NCBI RefSeq assembly: GCF_000383575.1
Contig: NZ_KB911579.1
Coordinates: 4,797,424 to 4,861,423, forward strand
Length of the DNA: 64,000 bases
DNA from: Salinispora oceanensis
Lineage (GTDB): Bacteria > Actinomycetota > Actinomycetes > Mycobacteriales > Micromonosporaceae
Direction of reading: 5' to 3'
Shown piece by piece: positions 62,590-64,000 of this stretch. The number at the start of each line of letters is the position of its first letter. Position 1 is the first letter of the stretch. The notes beneath the pieces were generated by a model. That model did no database searches. It was not told where the DNA came from and was given only the letters and a program-made list of their open reading frames with translations. The translations under genes and the position numbers were made by a program.

Positions 62590-62787
62590 TCAGTCGACCT
62601 CCAGGTCGTCGAGCGAAATCTTGTGGCTCATCAGCCAGCGCGCCAACGCCGACATTCCGAACAGCCACAGCGGCGCCGACTCGGTCGTCCCACTGGTAGC
62701 AAAGATCGCGAACCGGAGGTCGGGCGCGCGGTAGGCCTCAATCCGCCACCGGTGTTGCCGGTCCCGCCAGATCGCTGAAGGGTCCAT
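62590..62787 (-). CDS. Small conserved hypothetical protein
   Basis: 65 residues from ATG 62787. Pattern: MDPSAIWRDRQHRWRIEAYR, then APDLRFAIFATSG, and SALARWLMSHKISLDDLEVD. Mixed alpha/beta look, no membrane helix. Follows no obvious operon; precedes the 61-residue gene on the same strand by 65 nt. I do not recognise its family. Confidence 0.6.
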   Translation of the reverse strand: MDPSAIWRDRQHRWRIEAYRAPDLRFAIFATSGTTESAPLWLFGMSALARWLMSHKISLDDLEVD

Positions 62788-62851
62788 GCTCAGACGCTAC
62801 CGAGCTGGCCCCGCGGGTGGGGCCAGCTCCGGGACCCGGCCAGCCCAGCAC

Positions 62852-62920
62852 GGCTTCGGCTTCGGCTTCGGCTTCGGCTTCGGCTTCGGCTTCGGCTTCG
62901 GCTTCGGCTTCGGCTTCGGC
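62852..62920. repeat. GGCTTC hexanucleotide tandem repeat, 11.5 copies
   Basis: GGCTTC runs without interruption from 62852 to 62920. In frame on the plus strand it would read Gly-Phe repeats, on the minus strand Ser-Arg or Glu-Ala/Pro-Lys type repeats, but no gene uses it clearly. The copy number suggests recent slippage. Confidence 0.95.
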
Positions 62921-62928
62921 GAGAAGAG

Positions 62929-62962
62929 CACCGCCCCCGAAGCCTGGGCTTCGGGGGCGGTG
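62929..62962. terminator. Strong hairpin after the repeat
   Basis: CACCGCCCCCGAAGCC (62929-62944) and its complement at 62947-62962 form a 16-base inverted repeat with almost no spacer; a stem of about 15 bp with a 4-nt loop is likely. It shares GGCTTCG with the repeat next to it. Confidence 0.7.
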
Positions 62963-63269
62963 TGGGTGCCGGTGTGCAGGTCGCCTCTCGGCGCGTGGCG
63001 CGTGGCGGCTCCAGCCGAACGGTATTCCGCGACGGCTTATTGGTGAGGCCCGGGGACACTGGACACACCGACACCCGTCTCAACAGCGTACCCGCCCCGA
63101 CCCTTCCTGCTGGACCCGTGACCGCGATCACCGCCGAGCCGGCACCCGGGGCGACAGCCGGGTCAGTCGCCCTGTTCCGGGTGCCGAACAACAGGTTGGG
63201 TGCTCCCCCGCTGGTTCTCGGTGGGACCCGGCACAACCGCTAAAGCATCCTAGGATCCTGGATGGCTAG

Positions 63270-63307
63270 CGGCCCGCCCGTAGTTTCCAGCCCAAAACAA
63301 CGCTAAG
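63270..63307. repeat. Predicted Tn3-type terminal inverted repeat
   Basis: About 38 bp, with a GC-rich outer end and CAACGCTAAG at the inner end. Outer boundary is uncertain by a base or two because the partner repeat is not in the window. Confidence 0.6.
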
Positions 63308-63388
63308 AACTGAGGGTTGATCAAGCTCTGATCTGGCCCGTAGCGTCCCGTCCCGTTCGGTGACGATCGATGCTCGGGTGGTGGGGTT

Positions 63389-64000
63389 GTGGCGACTCAG
63401 GACGTGTTCTCGGCGGAGGACCTGGCGCGGCTTCGGGGGTTCCCGGAGATCAACCGGGCGGAGTTGATCCGGTATTTCACGTTGACCGGTGCGGATGAGG
63501 CGTTCGTGCGCCAGTTCCGTACGGGCCGCAACGTGTTGGGTGTGGCGGTGCAGTTGTGCACGCTGCCGTGGCTGGGGTTCGTGCCTAATGAGGTTGCGGC
63601 GGCGCCGGCGGCCGTGGTGGGCCGGTTGTCGCAGCGGCTCGGGATCGCGATGGGTGAGTTGCGTGGGTACGGGGAGCGGGAGCAGACCCGGACGGGTCAT
63701 CTGCGGGAGGTGGCCGGCTATGCCGGCTGGCGGTCGATGGACACCGCCGGGTGGAAGGACCTCGACGAGTTCCTGTTCGCTCGGGCGATGGAGCACGACT
63801 CGCCGAAGCTGTTGTTCCGGCTGGCCTGCGAGTATCTGTTGTCGTCGCGGGTGGTGCGGCCTGGGGTGATCCTGCTGCTGCGGCGGGTGGCTGCGGCTAG
63901 GGCCCGTGCTCGGGGTGAGACGTGGGCGCGGGTGCGGCACCTGTTGACCGACCGCGGTGCGCGGAGTTGGACCTGTTGCTGGTTCCGGACGCCTACCTGG
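63389..64000 (+). pseudogene. Tn3-family transposase, N-terminal part, frameshifted
   Basis: From GTG 63389 the frame reads an N-terminal DUF4158 domain: FSAEDLARLRGFPEINRAEL, RYFTLTGADEAFVRQ, RTGRNVLGVAVQLCTLPWLG, REVAGYAGWRSMD. This is the DNA-binding head of Tn3 transposases, which cut at the terminal repeats. At about 63952-63958 (HLLTDRG) the family sequence CAELDLLLVPDAYL continues in the next frame, so one base appears to be missing. The DDE catalytic part lies outside the window. The copy is inactive unless this is a sequencing error or programmed shift. Confidence 0.8.

Larger units (their letters stand above)
62788..63269. other. Intergenic region with repeats, no clear gene
   Basis: About 480 bp before the transposon end. 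It holds the hexanucleotide repeat and a strong hairpin listed separately. A plus-strand frame at 62962-63243 exists but its composition follows the shadows of repeats and I do not call it. Confidence 0.4.
63270..64000 (+). mobile_element. Tn3-family transposon, left end
   Basis: The stretch 63270-63307 (GGCCCGCCCGTAG, then TTTCCAGCCCAAAACAACGC, ending TAAG) has the length and the ACGCTAAG-type inner end of Tn3-family 38-bp terminal repeats. The transposase begins about 80 bp inside. The other end and any target duplication lie outside the window. Confidence 0.7.

Noticed and set aside
62962..63243. 93-residue frame before the transposon
   Set aside because: It starts within the hairpin arm and has no recognisable motif; could be a relic but not supportable.

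Overview
The window is high-GC actinobacterial DNA: GTG starts are common, adjacent genes overlap by ATGA or GTGA, and many starts look leaderless. The gene set (cydAB, an F420-type luciferase-like oxidoreductase, SARP and MerR regulators, a garA/ftsR/gcvP locus with the gene order of the Mycobacterium tuberculosis Rv1822-Rv1832 region) points to Micromonosporaceae such as Micromonospora or Salinispora. That placement is inference; no database was searched.

Left part (1-24 kb). An aquaporin tail is followed by a tyrosine recombinase, a CmtR-like metal sensor with a CDF efflux pump, and a DsbA-like/VKOR disulfide pair. Position 4448-4475 holds a sequence that closely matches the actinobacterial dif site as I remember it, so the window may lie at the chromosome terminus. 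A DinB-like protein, a UvrA-like ABC protein with an SDR, cydAB, a phospholipid acyltransferase, a GDPD, an UMF1-type transporter and thymidine kinase follow. At 16.5-19.6 kb a compact set (Gfo/Idh/MocA dehydrogenase, sugar-phosphate cyclase, IolE-like TIM barrel) looks like a small C7-cyclitol pathway. After it come an LLM oxidoreductase, a second tyrosine recombinase, a membrane protein, and an MFS exporter with an IdeR-type iron box over its start.

Middle part (24-49 kb). A MarR regulator is divergent from an FMN-reductase/GNAT fusion, and the two genes share a 16-bp inverted repeat that spans both start codons. From 26.9 to 39.9 kb two divergent, tightly coupled gene sets appear to build a polyprenyl-linked glycan or glycolipid: GT87, methyltransferase, polysaccharide deacetylase and a GT2 on the minus strand; class III aminotransferase, epimerase, UbiA-type DPPR synthase-like enzyme, two GT2s, a membrane EEP phosphoesterase and a GT2-flippase fusion on the plus strand. 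The four GT2s are paralogs. I recognise no described pathway with this composition; it is the best candidate for a new system here. An orphan SARP regulator, a secreted protein, a second EEP protein, peptide deformylase, a secreted beta-helix protein and a PabB-like enzyme follow.

Right part (49-64 kb). gcvP carries a glycine riboswitch and is followed upstream by sir2, a MerR regulator, a bifunctional-nuclease family protein, ftsR, a GarA-like FHA protein, gcvH, two DUF881 proteins flanking an Sbp-like protein, and a CDP-alcohol phosphatidyltransferase. Then come a universal stress protein, small membrane proteins, an endonuclease III-like protein, an 11.5-copy hexanucleotide repeat, and the left end of a Tn3-family transposon whose transposase is cut by the window edge and appears frameshifted. 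No rRNA, tRNA or CRISPR array was recognised.
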